Positions 35,907 to 45,320 are shown, counted from the first letter of the stretch. The stretch is DNA of 64,000 nucleotides from JBBQVS01 sp964657325 (GCA_964657325.1 CAZZVE010000010.1:1-64000), one strand, 5' to 3'. Numbers and translations are program-made. The notes: a model not told the origin generated them from the letters alone.

Positions 35907-38327
35907 CTATTCGCCGTAAGGTACCCAGATATTCTTGACCTGTGTTGCCTCGCGTAAAAATTCTTGTCCTTCGCCCTGTATCACATGAAGCCAATCGCGC
36001 TCGTGACCATTGCTGACCCATGTACGCTTCATATTGCCTGCTGAGGCGAACTCAATACGTTGTGTTCCTTCAGTAGAGCCAAAGTACCACATTGCATCGA
36101 CATCATCATGTTCTGCAAGTACCTGGCTCAAGACATCACGCTCACCCGTAACAATATTGACAACCCCCGCTGGAAGGTCCGATGTTTCAAACACTTGATA
36201 ACTGTCTGTTGCACTGAGTGGAGCATGTTGCGACGGTACAACAACAACAGTATTTCCCATGGCAATCGCGGGAGCGACGAGCGAGACAAACCCTAGTAAT
36301 GGGTATACATCGGGGCAAGTGATGCCGACTACCCCCATGGGTTCATACATTGCCAGCACAACTCCACGCATCGGGGGTCGGTGTACAACTCCCTCAAACT
36401 TATCAGCCCAAGCAGCATAGCTAAACAAGCGCGAAAGCGTCGCCTGTACTTCGGCAAGAGCATCACTCTGAGTACGGCCTGTCTGTTGTACTATTCTTCG
36501 TGCGAACTCATTCTCACGACTCGCTAAATTCTCTGCTATATAATAAAGAATTTGCGCACGAGCATGCGTTGTACCAGACGACCAACTCCGTGCAGCATGA
36601 GCTGCTTCAACCGCATTACGAATATCCTTCCGATTGCCCTCACCTACTTCTCCAATACGCAGCCCGCGTACATCATACACATCTCGACTATAGCCAGAGT
36701 CTGGACGAATCTGCTTACCACCGATGAACAGTTTTGGTGTCCGATCAATTGCTGGCAACGGAAAAGAACTTCCATTGTTTATTTGTTCATCGTGCTCTTG
36801 TTCTGTATTGTATTCTTTGGCTATGAGAATATTTTCTGATGCACGACTGCTTATTTCTGCTTTCCACGTTGGACGTACATACTCGTATAATCCCTCTTTG
36901 CCACCTTCGCGCCCAAATCCACTTTCACGATAGCCTCCAAACCCACTTGAAGCATCAAACATATTGGTACAGTTAATCCAGACAGAACCCGCTTTGATTT
37001 TGGGAGCAATATCAAGTGCAAGGTTGATATTGTCGCTCCATACACTTGCTGCCAAACCATAGCGCGTGTTATTCGCTAGTGCTACCGCCTCTTCTGGTGT
37101 GCGGAAGGTCATCGACACCACAACGGGACCAAATATCTCAACCTGTGCAATCGTACTTGCGGGTGTGACATTCGTAAAGAGTGTAGGAGGGAAGAAGGAA
37201 CCTTCTGTAGGACACGCCCACGATGGTTGCCATTTCTGCGCCCCTTCAGTAACACCTAACTCCACCAATCGCTGAATCTCTTGCAATTGTGCGGAAGAGA
37301 CAATCGCTCCCATATCTACTGCTTTATCGAGAGGATCACCTAAACGTAATTTTTCCATACGCGCACGCAACTTACGAATCAGTGGCAGCTCGATGTTTTC
37401 TTGTACCAATAGACGTGAGCCAGCGCAGCATACCTGCCCTTGATTAAACCAGATTGCATCGACCACACCTTCGACCACACTATCGAGGTCCGCGTCATCA
37501 AACACCACAAATGGTGATTTGCCGCCAAGTTCAAGTGAGAGCTTTTTGCCTGATCCAGCCGTTGCGCATCGAATGCTTCTTCCCACATCCGTCGAACCCG
37601 TGAACGCGATTTTGTTCACGTCAGGATGGCTCACCAGTGCTTCGCCTACTTGTGAAGCCTCGCCTGTGACGATATTCACAACTCCAGGAGGCAAGCCAAT
37701 TTCTTGCACAATCTCGGCAAATTTGAGTGCGGTTAGCGATGTATAACGTGCTGGCTTCAATACAACAGTGTTGCCCATTGCAAGTGCAGGTGCAATCTTC
37801 CAAGCTAGCATGAGCAAAGGAAAGTTCCAGGGGATAATCTGCCCTACAACGCCAACAGGTGAATAACCCGCAAGTTCAGAGTCCATCAATTGCGCCCAGC
37901 CTGCATGGTAATAAAAATGGCGTGCAACAAGAGGAATATCCAGATCACGCGTCTCTCGAATAGACTTGCCGTTATCCAGCGTTTCCAATACTGCAAGTAA
38001 ACGTGCATGTTTTTGAATTTGACGCGCAAGGGCATAGAGATAGCGAGCGCGTGCATGTCCTGGAAGTGCACTCCATGTCTCGAAGGCTGCACGCGCCGCT
38101 GTAACAGCAGCATCAACATCCGAACTAGTACCAGAAGCAACCTGTGTCAACGCTTTTCCAGTTGCCGGATTGACGCTTTCAAGATAGTGACCACTCGTTG
38201 GTTTGACCCATTCGTTATTGATGAAAAGACCGAAGGGCTGTCGCTCTTTTATCCATGCCAAAGCAGGTGAAGATGCCTCCGGTGCAGGTCCGTATTCCAT
38301 TGTCTCAAAAATATCCATAACACTCAT
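35907..38327 (-). CDS. Two-domain aldehyde dehydrogenase (ALDH16-like)
   Basis: An 806-residue protein with one complete ALDH domain (about 1-490) and a second, partial ALDH domain (about 520-806). The first has PWNFP near 167, the base E266 in SLELGGKSP and the nucleophile C300 in NQGQVC. The second keeps the cofactor-binding part (PMGVVGITCPDVYP, MGNTVVVVPSQHAP, YFGSTEGTQ) but lacks the Glu and Cys blocks and ends in VKNIWVPYGE. This layout matches the ALDH16 type, where the second domain is non-catalytic. AGGAGAGAG precedes the ATG. It follows deoC by 14 bases, so acetaldehyde from deoxyribose phosphate is a likely substrate. Confidence 0.87.
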   Translation of the reverse strand: MSVMDIFETMEYGPAPEASSPALAWIKERQPFGLFINNEWVKPTSGHYLESVNPATGKALTQVASGTSSDVDAAVTAARAAFETWSALPGHARARYLYALARQIQKHARLLAVLETLDNGKSIRETRDLDIPLVARHFYYHAGWAQLMDSELAGYSPVGVVGQIIPWNFPLLMLAWKIAPALAMGNTVVLKPARYTSLTALKFAEIVQEIGLPPGVVNIVTGEASQVGEALVSHPDVNKIAFTGSTDVGRSIRCATAGSGKKLSLELGGKSPFVVFDDADLDSVVEGVVDAIWFNQGQVCCAGSRLLVQENIELPLIRKLRARMEKLRLGDPLDKAVDMGAIVSSAQLQEIQRLVELGVTEGAQKWQPSWACPTEGSFFPPTLFTNVTPASTIAQVEIFGPVVVSMTFRTPEEAVALANNTRYGLAASVWSDNINLALDIAPKIKAGSVWINCTNMFDASSGFGGYRESGFGREGGKEGLYEYVRPTWKAEISSRASENILIAKEYNTEQEHDEQINNGSSFPLPAIDRTPKLFIGGKQIRPDSGYSRDVYDVRGLRIGEVGEGNRKDIRNAVEAAHAARSWSSGTTHARAQILYYIAENLASRENEFARRIVQQTGRTQSDALAEVQATLSRLFSYAAWADKFEGVVHRPPMRGVVLAMYEPMGVVGITCPDVYPLLGFVSLVAPAIAMGNTVVVVPSQHAPLSATDSYQVFETSDLPAGVVNIVTGERDVLSQVLAEHDDVDAMWYFGSTEGTQRIEFASAGNMKRTWVSNGHERDWLHVIQGEGQEFLREATQVKNIWVPYGE

Positions 38328-38341
38328 ACTTTTTCTCTCTC

Positions 38342-39352
38342 CTACACCATCGGATTATGATTAGCAGCTGCATAGCGACCTGTAACGAAATACGCCAGTT
38401 GTCGCTCGATATCAGAGAGCAAACCGCTTGCTCCAATACGAAACAGCGTGTTGCTCAACCACTCGTTTCCTAGTTCTTCCTTCATTAACATCAGCCAATC
38501 AAGTGAAGCTTTTGCGCTCCGAATTCCACCAGCAGGCTTAAAACCGACTTTATAGCCCGTCTGTTCGTGATAATCCCGAATAGCGCGTACCATCACTAGT
38601 CCAACGGGAAGCGTTGCATTGACGGGTTCCTTGCCCGTCGATGTTTTGATAAAATCGGCACCCGCCATCATACACACAAGGCTTGCCATGCCTACGTTAC
38701 GCAACGTAGCTAGCTCGTGTGTCGCAAGAATCGTCTTCATATGTGCATCACCACATGCCGCACGGAACGTCTTTACCTCGTCATACAGTGCTTGCCAATT
38801 TCCTGTCAGCACATGAGCGCGTGAAATCACGATATCAATCTCTGCCGCCCCAGCTTTCACCGATGCCTCTATCTCACCTATCTTCTGTTCCATTGGATTT
38901 TGACCTGCAGGAAAGCCTGTAGAGACAGCAGCTACCGGAATGTTCGACCCACGCAATGCATCAACGGCTATAGGAACAAGATTGTGGTACACACAAACTG
39001 CACCCGCTCTAAGGGGATACGCACCCATACCCAATGCCTCCAGCAGTTCTTGACGCACGGGTTGACGTGCCTTCGCGCACAAGCGCACAACGTTTCCAGG
39101 TGTGTCATCACCTGCTAATGTGGTGAGGTCAATACATGTGATGGCACGCAAAAGCCATGCCGCTTGCCACTCTTTCTTGACAGTTCGGCGCGTTGGCAGT
39201 GTTGCGGCACGTCGCTCAACCGCGCTACGGTTGATCTCAACCTCCCGTACCCAATCCATGTTAAGTGGCATCCCTGGATTGCGAACGAGCGAAGGCATAT
39301 CAAATTGTGTCTCTATGTGTTCTTGCTCTGTTTCATGTTGCGTGGTCGTCAT
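38342..39352 (-). CDS. deoC: Deoxyribose-phosphate aldolase
   Basis: Class I aldolase that splits 2-deoxyribose-5-phosphate into glyceraldehyde-3-phosphate and acetaldehyde. From the ATG at 39352, preceded by AGGGAAG, it has 336 aa. That is longer than the 220-260 aa typical of E. coli-type DeoC but normal for the actinobacterial/animal type. FIKTSTGK near residue 240 carries the Schiff-base Lys, and GFKPAGGIRSAK near 275 the second active-site Lys. Coupled to the ALDH16-like gene, it forms a deoxynucleoside salvage pair. Confidence 0.92.
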   Translation of the reverse strand: MTTTQHETEQEHIETQFDMPSLVRNPGMPLNMDWVREVEINRSAVERRAATLPTRRTVKKEWQAAWLLRAITCIDLTTLAGDDTPGNVVRLCAKARQPVRQELLEALGMGAYPLRAGAVCVYHNLVPIAVDALRGSNIPVAAVSTGFPAGQNPMEQKIGEIEASVKAGAAEIDIVISRAHVLTGNWQALYDEVKTFRAACGDAHMKTILATHELATLRNVGMASLVCMMAGADFIKTSTGKEPVNATLPVGLVMVRAIRDYHEQTGYKVGFKPAGGIRSAKASLDWLMLMKEELGNEWLSNTLFRIGASGLLSDIERQLAYFVTGRYAAANHNPMV

Positions 39353-39554
39353 ATATCTTCCCTTTGTTCTATAATTACTCTTTCCCTTTATCTTCATTCT
39401 TGAGAGCAAGATTGTCAAGCACCGAACACAAAAAAAGCACACCTAAATACATTGTGTGAAGCACTCAAAGCATAGCATAAAGCTGAGATATTCAGTATTC
39501 TAAACATAGAAGTTTTTTAAGCTTTGTAGTATGAAATAAAGGAACCTTCGACGT

Positions 39555-40136
39555 ATGAGAACACTTTTATACATTTTCAAATCGACATTCAAATATTGGC
39601 TTGGCGCCTCCATCATCATAACGATACTTTGTCTCTTTACCTATATCGCGGTCCAACAAGCCATTCGACTATCTGCCAACGATCCGCAGGTTCAAATGGC
39701 AGAGGATACAGCTACGAAGCTGGCAAGTGGACAATCAGCGCAAGATATTATGCCAAAAGAGAACGTTGACATCGCTACAAGCTTAGCAACTTATATAATT
39801 ATCTTTGATGCCAATGGAAAACTCGTTGCTTCATCAGCGCAATTAAACGGTCAAACGCCGACTATTCCCTCCGGCATCTTTGACTCTGTACGAAAGAATG
39901 GCGAGGATAGAATTACGTGGCAACCACAGAATGGTGTGCGTAGTGCTATTGTTGTAACACAATTTAAGGGGTCAAACACAGGCTTTGTGCTTGCTGGCAG
40001 ATCGCTACGAGAGACCGAAAAGCTAGAGGATACCATTTTCTCCCTATTTACCTTCAATTGGCTTGGTCTAGTAGTTTTGACGTTTCCTATTATCGCTATT
40101 CTATTGAGAAAGCCTTTGAACACAAATGCGTTCTAA
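39555..40136 (+). CDS. Membrane protein with extracytoplasmic sensor-like domain, 193 aa
   Basis: Two membrane helices (about residues 15-37 and 165-184) bracket a 125-residue outside domain. The segment YIIIFDANGKLVASSAQLNGQ resembles PAS/Cache-type sensor folds, as found outside histidine kinases, and the later FVLAGRSLRETEKLED resembles the final helix leading to the membrane. No kinase, HAMP or other output domain follows: the gene stops 9 residues after the second helix. A ribosome-like AGGAA precedes the ATG. The stop overlaps the convergent kinase gene by 4 bases. Role unknown. Confidence 0.7.
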   Translation: MRTLLYIFKSTFKYWLGASIIITILCLFTYIAVQQAIRLSANDPQVQMAEDTATKLASGQSAQDIMPKENVDIATSLATYIIIFDANGKLVASSAQLNGQTPTIPSGIFDSVRKNGEDRITWQPQNGVRSAIVVTQFKGSNTGFVLAGRSLRETEKLEDTIFSLFTFNWLGLVVLTFPIIAILLRKPLNTNAF

Positions 40137-41155
40137 GCACTACGCCACTGCTCTACCCATTGTGCCCAAATCTCAGCATTCGTGGCTAAAGCACGTAGAG
40201 TTGAGAGTGTATGCGTCGTCTCATGGACACCAAGCAGACGTTCCTCTTCGCTATTGACTGATTCTCCTAGAGAGCGATGCATATTGAAAAGCAACCAGCC
40301 AAGCCAGTTGCCGATAACACCATGCACCGCGACAATGCCAGGATCATGAATGACACCTCCGGCTGTAACATAGCCTTCGAGTAGCGAGTGAAAACTCTCT
40401 TCTCGTGGAGGTTGCACATTTTGTCCACTCCAATAGAGCGCGGCCCCAACAACATCCATTGTAGGATTCGTCAGGCCAGCCGCCTCCCAGTCTATTACAA
40501 CGGGAGAGGCTGCATCACGCCATATCACATTTTTCTGATCTAGGTCGCGATGACTGATAACAGAGGTACGATTAAGCATTTTGCTCGCCTCTGTAGCAAG
40601 TTTGCTCCACTCGACAAGCAAAGGAAGTGCATTACGAACTTGCTGCGTCCAGGGAATAACTCTATCAGAGGCTTGAAATGTGAGCATATCCCATTCGTCT
40701 TCTGAAAATGGTTCCCAGTCGGGTAGTTCGAGTTCTGGAAAGTCTTGTCGTGGCAAACCATGCATTCGTGCCAGGATAGTCCCGATAAGCCGTGTGCGCT
40801 CTGGTTCGACAGCTTGAATTGAGAGCGTTTCCCCCTCTATCCAATTATATACGATATACGTTGCATCATCAATTTCTTGTACGGTACCGCCGTCACCCTC
40901 TCCTTTGAGGGCAACAGCGGCTGGCACATCACGAACAGCCATTGCCTCTGCGATACGCTCCGTCAGCCGATACTCATCGCGGATATCAACTTTTCGCATA
41001 ATCACAGGGTTAAGTTGCTTTACCGCAAAGACACCTTGCGTTGTGTGAAGACGCCAAAGCCGATGCAACAATCCACCTTGTACCGCTTGCGGTGGGTCTA
41101 TCGGCTCACCTAGATGAAAGAGAGTGCAGAGATGTGCTGTTTGTGCTGTATCCAA
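40133..41155 (-). CDS. Aminoglycoside phosphotransferase (APH) family kinase
   Basis: Kinase-fold protein of 340 aa from the APH/choline-kinase superfamily, which phosphorylates small molecules. VISHRDLDQKNVIW near residue 198 is the catalytic loop (HRDxxxxN) and VVIDWEAAG near 217 supplies the metal-binding Asp. The N-lobe has the AVKQLNP Lys near residue 46. It begins with TTG after GAGGAAATC. It is the second gene of a pair with the DUF169 protein upstream (19-base gap). The substrate is unknown, and a resistance function should not be assumed. Confidence 0.82.
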   Translation of the reverse strand: MDTAQTAHLCTLFHLGEPIDPPQAVQGGLLHRLWRLHTTQGVFAVKQLNPVIMRKVDIRDEYRLTERIAEAMAVRDVPAAVALKGEGDGGTVQEIDDATYIVYNWIEGETLSIQAVEPERTRLIGTILARMHGLPRQDFPELELPDWEPFSEDEWDMLTFQASDRVIPWTQQVRNALPLLVEWSKLATEASKMLNRTSVISHRDLDQKNVIWRDAASPVVIDWEAAGLTNPTMDVVGAALYWSGQNVQPPREESFHSLLEGYVTAGGVIHDPGIVAVHGVIGNWLGWLLFNMHRSLGESVNSEEERLLGVHETTHTLSTLRALATNAEIWAQWVEQWRSA

Positions 41156-41173
41156 GATTTCCTCTATGAGAGC

Positions 41174-41878
41174 TTATGCAACATATGTTGCCTTTTGACT
41201 TGCATGAAATGGCGCGAGTGCATTATTCGCATTGACAATCGTATCGAGTTTCTCTACTAAGTCTGAGAACTGTTCACCAGGAATGGTCAGTATCATTTCA
41301 TTCGGCGTTAACTCAACGTAGGTACGTGCGCCAACACAACCAAAGCTCATTGACACTTCATTCTTTTGCAACGTGCGCGGAATCACACCACATGTGGGAC
41401 GCCCAAAAGCTGTTTGTCCACCCTGTAACCAATCAGCTTTACCCAGTGCTTCAGCGATAAGCATGGCCTGTTGCGCATTGAGCCTGCACAGAATAACATC
41501 TGGCTCAATGGGAAACTGGTCAAGACGACCATAGACAATATTCTCATGTGGTTTCTGTACTGTTGGTAAAGCGGCGACTTCGGCAGGCGAGAAATACTGG
41601 ACGCTTGCCATCGTTCCAACGAGTGCCTGCGCCCGCTGCTGATCGGCCTCTGGCATGGTAAAGCCCATTGTCATCATACCAATTGGACACTCTTTGTGTT
41701 CTGGTCCGTTTGCGTAAAATACACCTTGCTCGGCAAGACGCCAAAAGGTACAAGCGGATGGAACATACGTCGTCTTATGCTCAACAGATACAGGTACGTC
41801 TTGTACAAAGGCCATCCCTACAGGGACATGCTCTAGTTGTAAAAGGTCTTTGAAGCGGGTAGTAAGTTCTGGATACAA
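41174..41878 (-). CDS. DUF169 domain-containing protein
   Basis: A 234-residue soluble protein matching the DUF169 pattern: VPVGMAFVQDVP near the N-terminus, CTFWRLAEQGVFYA near residue 42, GHKECPIGMMTMGF-like residues near 60 and SFGCVGARTYVEL near 173. The conserved cysteines at about 43, 63 and 156 may bind metal. The family function is not established. It starts with TTG; an AGAAAGAAG stretch lies upstream. It probably shares a transcript with the APH-family kinase downstream. Confidence 0.8.
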   Translation of the reverse strand: MYPELTTRFKDLLQLEHVPVGMAFVQDVPVSVEHKTTYVPSACTFWRLAEQGVFYANGPEHKECPIGMMTMGFTMPEADQQRAQALVGTMASVQYFSPAEVAALPTVQKPHENIVYGRLDQFPIEPDVILCRLNAQQAMLIAEALGKADWLQGGQTAFGRPTCGVIPRTLQKNEVSMSFGCVGARTYVELTPNEMILTIPGEQFSDLVEKLDTIVNANNALAPFHASQKATYVA

Positions 41879-41938
41879 GATAAGGCTTCTTTCTTTTTGA
41901 CGTGAAAATACAACTATGTTTGGATGAACAATGGCTAT

Positions 41939-42066
41939 TGTAGGGGTCTAATTCTATTACACCCTCGTGACAATTCACAATCTCGGAGGGTATGATGAAA
42001 TGTTTCTTCAATCCTGTGTGAACAGAGTCAATTGTCACGAAGGTGTAATAGAATTAGACCCCTACA
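41939..42066. repeat. Long inverted repeat, 37-base arms
   Basis: Arms at 41939-41975 and 42030-42066 are inverted copies with one mismatch (41963 against 42041) and a 54-base centre. There is no T-run, so it is not a normal terminator. It lies between the DUF169 start and the RNase H stop. The size and form resemble a MITE or a REP-like palindrome. Confidence 0.85.
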
Positions 42067-42126
42067 TTTTGTTCATAGCCCTCATTCTATCACATTACAA
42101 GAGATTAAGAATTTCGATTTTGCATG

Positions 42127-42930
42127 TTATTCAACATGATGTTTCTTTGCCAGCACGTTGACCCAGTTACGTTGCTTCTCACTGGGCGCGAAATTATTCT
42201 TTTGTAACCGCTTCGTCATATCATTGATAAATGAGCGTTCTTGTGCATTGACGCGTGTACTATCAGAGGCAAGGCTCGCAAATGCCGCTTGAAGCTTCTG
42301 TACTTTCTGGCGAAGTGCAGCCATCTCAGGTGATGCAGGCGCGTTTCTCGCTTCTGGTGCTTGCGATGCCTGCCACCGCTCATATGCTATAGTGTCGTTG
42401 TTCCATGCACCAAGTCCTGCAAGTTCATCAGCACGTTCGTTATGTTCGTGTCCTGCATGACCACGCACCCACTCGAACTTCGGCGGTATCTTGCGATAGC
42501 TCAGAAGTTTACGGTAGACCTCCCACATATCGGGGTTTGCCTTCATCTGATACACGCCCTGGGCTACCTTAATTGTATATTCACTATCACTATGAATGAG
42601 GAGTGGCAATGTTGGAGGTGCAAGACTGAGTACCGCCAGTACAGCCGCAATCTCAGCCCTATTGTTTGTGGTTGTAGGAGCTTTAGGAATATGTCCATAG
42701 CGTTCAAGACATGCTGCTCCCTTCCGTACTCTTCCATCTTCATTATCAGACACCGCCCAGAGTAGCGCACTCCAGCCAGCTGGACCACCAGGATTTTTGA
42801 GGCAGGCACCATCGGTATAGGCCATGACGCCTTTTGCATCTAATGTTGTCAACGTCGCACGGATATCAACATCAAGAACGGCGTTCAAGACTGAACGCCA
42901 TTCTAACGACTCTTGTGTTTCACTCACCAC
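42127..42930 (-). CDS. Ribonuclease H family protein with C-terminal extension
   Basis: RNase HI-fold nuclease, 267 aa. The four acidic active-site residues are present: D40 in AYTDGACLKNPGG, E93 in NNRAEIAAV, D115 in IHSDSEYTI and D168 in NERADELAG, with the HAGHEHNERAD handle. About 33 residues precede and 85 follow the 150-residue nuclease domain. The tail includes SEKQRNWVNVLAKKH near the end, which may be an extra nucleic-acid-binding helix. It starts with GTG after AAAGGG. It removes RNA from RNA-DNA hybrids. Whether it is the main RNase H of the cell is unknown. Confidence 0.88.
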   Translation of the reverse strand: MVSETQESLEWRSVLNAVLDVDIRATLTTLDAKGVMAYTDGACLKNPGGPAGWSALLWAVSDNEDGRVRKGAACLERYGHIPKAPTTTNNRAEIAAVLAVLSLAPPTLPLLIHSDSEYTIKVAQGVYQMKANPDMWEVYRKLLSYRKIPPKFEWVRGHAGHEHNERADELAGLGAWNNDTIAYERWQASQAPEARNAPASPEMAALRQKVQKLQAAFASLASDSTRVNAQERSFINDMTKRLQKNNFAPSEKQRNWVNVLAKKHHVE

Positions 42931-43019
42931 TGACTACCCTTTCGTTGCAAAAAATAGGAAATGGTATCTTTTTGCAATGTCAGTGTAGCATATTCATGCG
43001 CTTTTCGGTAGCCTCTTAC

Positions 43020-44645
43020 TTACATCACCATACGTGTCGCCTCGATCACGCCACGCTTACTCTTCGTGCCCTCAACTACAAGCACCATCCCTTCTTGCAC
43101 GTTACGTACTTCAGACAGGGAAACGCGTGCACCTTCTCGATTAAGAATAGTTGTGTTTCCATTCACCACGACGGCGACAGGCTTTATCTCGCCTGTCGCT
43201 TGTTTTACTGAGCCACCTGCAATAATATAGGTATCTTTCTTCTCTGGATTTGGAGCTTTACCAACAACCGTTACCTTCCGTCCATTTGTAAGTAAAGAAC
43301 TAACAAGTCCTGGCAGTTCCTTACGAATATCTTCTTCGTGTTTCTTGCTGTCTTCTTGCTGTAAATCCGGCTGTTCAGCAGGACGTACTTCCTCAGCTTC
43401 TGTTTGCTGTTGCTGCTCTGTTTGTGGGTTATCGTCATGCTTGTGGTGGTGATGTGCTTTTAGATGTGACTTCTTGTGACTCTCATGTTCATTCGCGTGG
43501 TCATTAGGACGATTCTGCGCGGTCTCGTCTCGGCTATTTGAGCTTTCAAACAAGGCATCGTTGTACGCATTTGGTATAGCGACCTCAAGCGCATGCGGTA
43601 AAGCGTCAAAGCGGTAGGTAATCATGACATGCTCGGAAGTCGGAGCCTGTTGCAGTGCCTCGTAGTCAGCTTTTTCCAGGTAGTCTTTGAGCCGAACAGC
43701 ACTTCCATCGAGTTGCATCGGAACGGAAGCAGGAACAGTAATAGAGAGATGCGCTCCATGGAAGTATTCTGCGCTGAGGTTATCCGGTTTGCGACGAAAA
43801 AGGAGTGACGATATCTGCTGCATGGTCGAAAGTGGATCACCAGCTGTAATTACGCATACATCCAATACACCATCGTCAATATAAGCATCAGGTGTCATTT
43901 CCGCAATATCTCCATAACGTCTCGTATTGCCGATGACAACTTGTGATGCTTCCCCTTTCCAGAGTGGCTCAGCATCATGGCTGTTATTCCCTGTACGTAT
44001 CTCAATAGGGAACGAGCGATGCGCGGGAAGTTCTTTCGCAGCTGAAAGCCCAACGGCTAGAGGACCGATGCGATACTTAAGAGGTTTAGATACATTGCCC
44101 ATAATAGCAGCGTCGATGCCTAATCCTGCCATAAGTAGAAAGTGATGTTTGCCCTGACTGGGGCCTTTAGAAACCTTAATTTTCTTTTTTGCCGTCTTTC
44201 GCTCTTCTGTAGATGCTTGCTCTTGCTCATCTCCATTTGAAAATACAATACTTTCTATAGCGACGTGTCCAACATCCACTTTGCGTGACTCACTGTTGAC
44301 AAGGGAAAGTGCTGCCTTTACCGGATCAATAGGAATGCCAACCTCACCAGCCCAGACATTCGCCGTACCTCCTGGAATGACACCAACGATACTTTGTGGG
44401 TCTTTACTCGTCAACACGCCATTGACAACCTGATTCAACGTACCATCACCACCATAAGCAATAATGAGGTTGCGCCCCTTACTAGCCGCCTCGTTTGCCA
44501 GTTCCATCGTATGACCACCGTACTCTTTGATCGCAATATTCGTCTTCCAACCCGCCGCAGATAACACAGCCAGTACGTCTGTTATTTTCGCTATATTTTG
44601 TCCCGTCCTGGGATTAATAACCACCGATGCATTCTTTGCACGCAT
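43020..44645 (-). CDS. Diacylglycerol kinase-like protein with His-rich linker and C-terminal domain
   Basis: A 541-residue protein. Residues 1 to about 350 form a DAGK catalytic domain (NPRTGQNI at the start, GGDGTLNQVVNGV near 67, GVIPGGTANVWA near 88, DGVLDVCVI near 260). Inside it is a Lys/Glu-rich insertion near 145-170. A linker of about 390-450 is rich in His, Lys, Gln and Glu. The last 85 residues form a small beta-rich domain (VTVVGKAPNP, YIIAGGSVKQATGEI, MVLVVEGTKSKRGVIEATRMV) similar to DUF5666-type modules. The start at 44645 has AAGGAG. It is unrelated in domain plan to the shorter lipid kinase at 33550. Confidence 0.83.
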   Translation of the reverse strand: MRAKNASVVINPRTGQNIAKITDVLAVLSAAGWKTNIAIKEYGGHTMELANEAASKGRNLIIAYGGDGTLNQVVNGVLTSKDPQSIVGVIPGGTANVWAGEVGIPIDPVKAALSLVNSESRKVDVGHVAIESIVFSNGDEQEQASTEERKTAKKKIKVSKGPSQGKHHFLLMAGLGIDAAIMGNVSKPLKYRIGPLAVGLSAAKELPAHRSFPIEIRTGNNSHDAEPLWKGEASQVVIGNTRRYGDIAEMTPDAYIDDGVLDVCVITAGDPLSTMQQISSLLFRRKPDNLSAEYFHGAHLSITVPASVPMQLDGSAVRLKDYLEKADYEALQQAPTSEHVMITYRFDALPHALEVAIPNAYNDALFESSNSRDETAQNRPNDHANEHESHKKSHLKAHHHHKHDDNPQTEQQQQTEAEEVRPAEQPDLQQEDSKKHEEDIRKELPGLVSSLLTNGRKVTVVGKAPNPEKKDTYIIAGGSVKQATGEIKPVAVVVNGNTTILNREGARVSLSEVRNVQEGMVLVVEGTKSKRGVIEATRMVM

Positions 44646-44731
44646 ATCAACATACTCCTTCGTGTAGGGATAGGTTACACATTTGTTACTGTAAGCACGG
44701 AGGAGTATGTAGTTGAGTTTCAAATAAGGAC

Positions 44732-45220
44732 TTAACGGCTAAGCGCGGCGATAGCTTGTAGTATACCGCCAACTGCCGCCCAGATACCAATAAGGTAAGG
44801 CCACGCTCCACCGTGACGCTTGCGCGCAACAGCACTACTTACAGTGTCGAACCAGCGCGCGGAGCGTTTCCCCGCCATGCGCCATGCTATAAGTGGGGAG
44901 AAAATAAGCAGAATGACCTCGGTCACAAGAGGCCAGTAGTTTCCTTGTTTCGCCCCATTCCATGTGCTTGGAATAGCGACAAGCCCCCCGACAAAAAGCA
45001 ACGCATTCGCAATAAGTTGCACAAGCCGCGTCCAACGCCAACCGCGACGCACTCCCTCGCCAAAAATGGCAAGAAGCGCGGCAACAGGCAGCGTAACTAA
45101 TGTTGAGAGCAGTGTTCCAACAAGCGGGTCAAGCTGTTTAAACATGACAGGGCGATTGAGCAGCGTCGAAACGGTTGGCATCACAAGAATCTGTGTAGCA
45201 AGTCCCCAATCAAATGCGAC
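44732..45220 (-). CDS. Multi-pass membrane protein, 5-prime end lost in assembly gap
   Basis: The 162 readable residues contain four or five hydrophobic segments (for example LSTLVTLPVAALLAIFG, LIANALLFVGGLVAIP and PLVTEVILLIFSPLIAW) and a basic, tryptophan-containing loop. I do not recognise the family. It reads in frame with the transketolase fragment only because 100 placeholder Ns happen to keep the frame. Nothing in transketolases resembles it, so I treat it as a separate gene that starts inside or beyond the gap. Confidence 0.7.
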   Translation of the reverse strand, partial: VAFDWGLATQILVMPTVSTLLNRPVMFKQLDPLVGTLLSTLVTLPVAALLAIFGEGVRRGWRWTRLVQLIANALLFVGGLVAIPSTWNGAKQGNYWPLVTEVILLIFSPLIAWRMAGKRSARWFDTVSSAVARKRHGGAWPYLIGIWAAVGGILQAIAALSR

Positions 45221-45320
45221 NNNNNNNNNNNNNNNNNNNNNNNNNNNNNNNNNNNNNNNNNNNNNNNNNNNNNNNNNNNNNNNNNNNNNNNNNNNNNNNN
45301 NNNNNNNNNNNNNNNNNNNN
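45221..45320. other. Assembly gap (100 N)
   Basis: Exactly 100 Ns, the conventional length for a gap of unknown size. The true distance and content between the transketolase fragment and the membrane protein cannot be known from this window. Confidence 0.98.

Noticed and set aside
40133..41155. Calling the APH-family kinase an aminoglycoside-resistance gene
   Set aside because: The superfamily is broad (choline, homoserine and other small-molecule kinases), and nothing here is diagnostic for aminoglycosides.
41939..42066. Reading the 37-base inverted repeat as a CRISPR unit or bidirectional terminator
   Set aside because: There are only two arms in inverted orientation, no spacer array, no cas genes and no T-runs.
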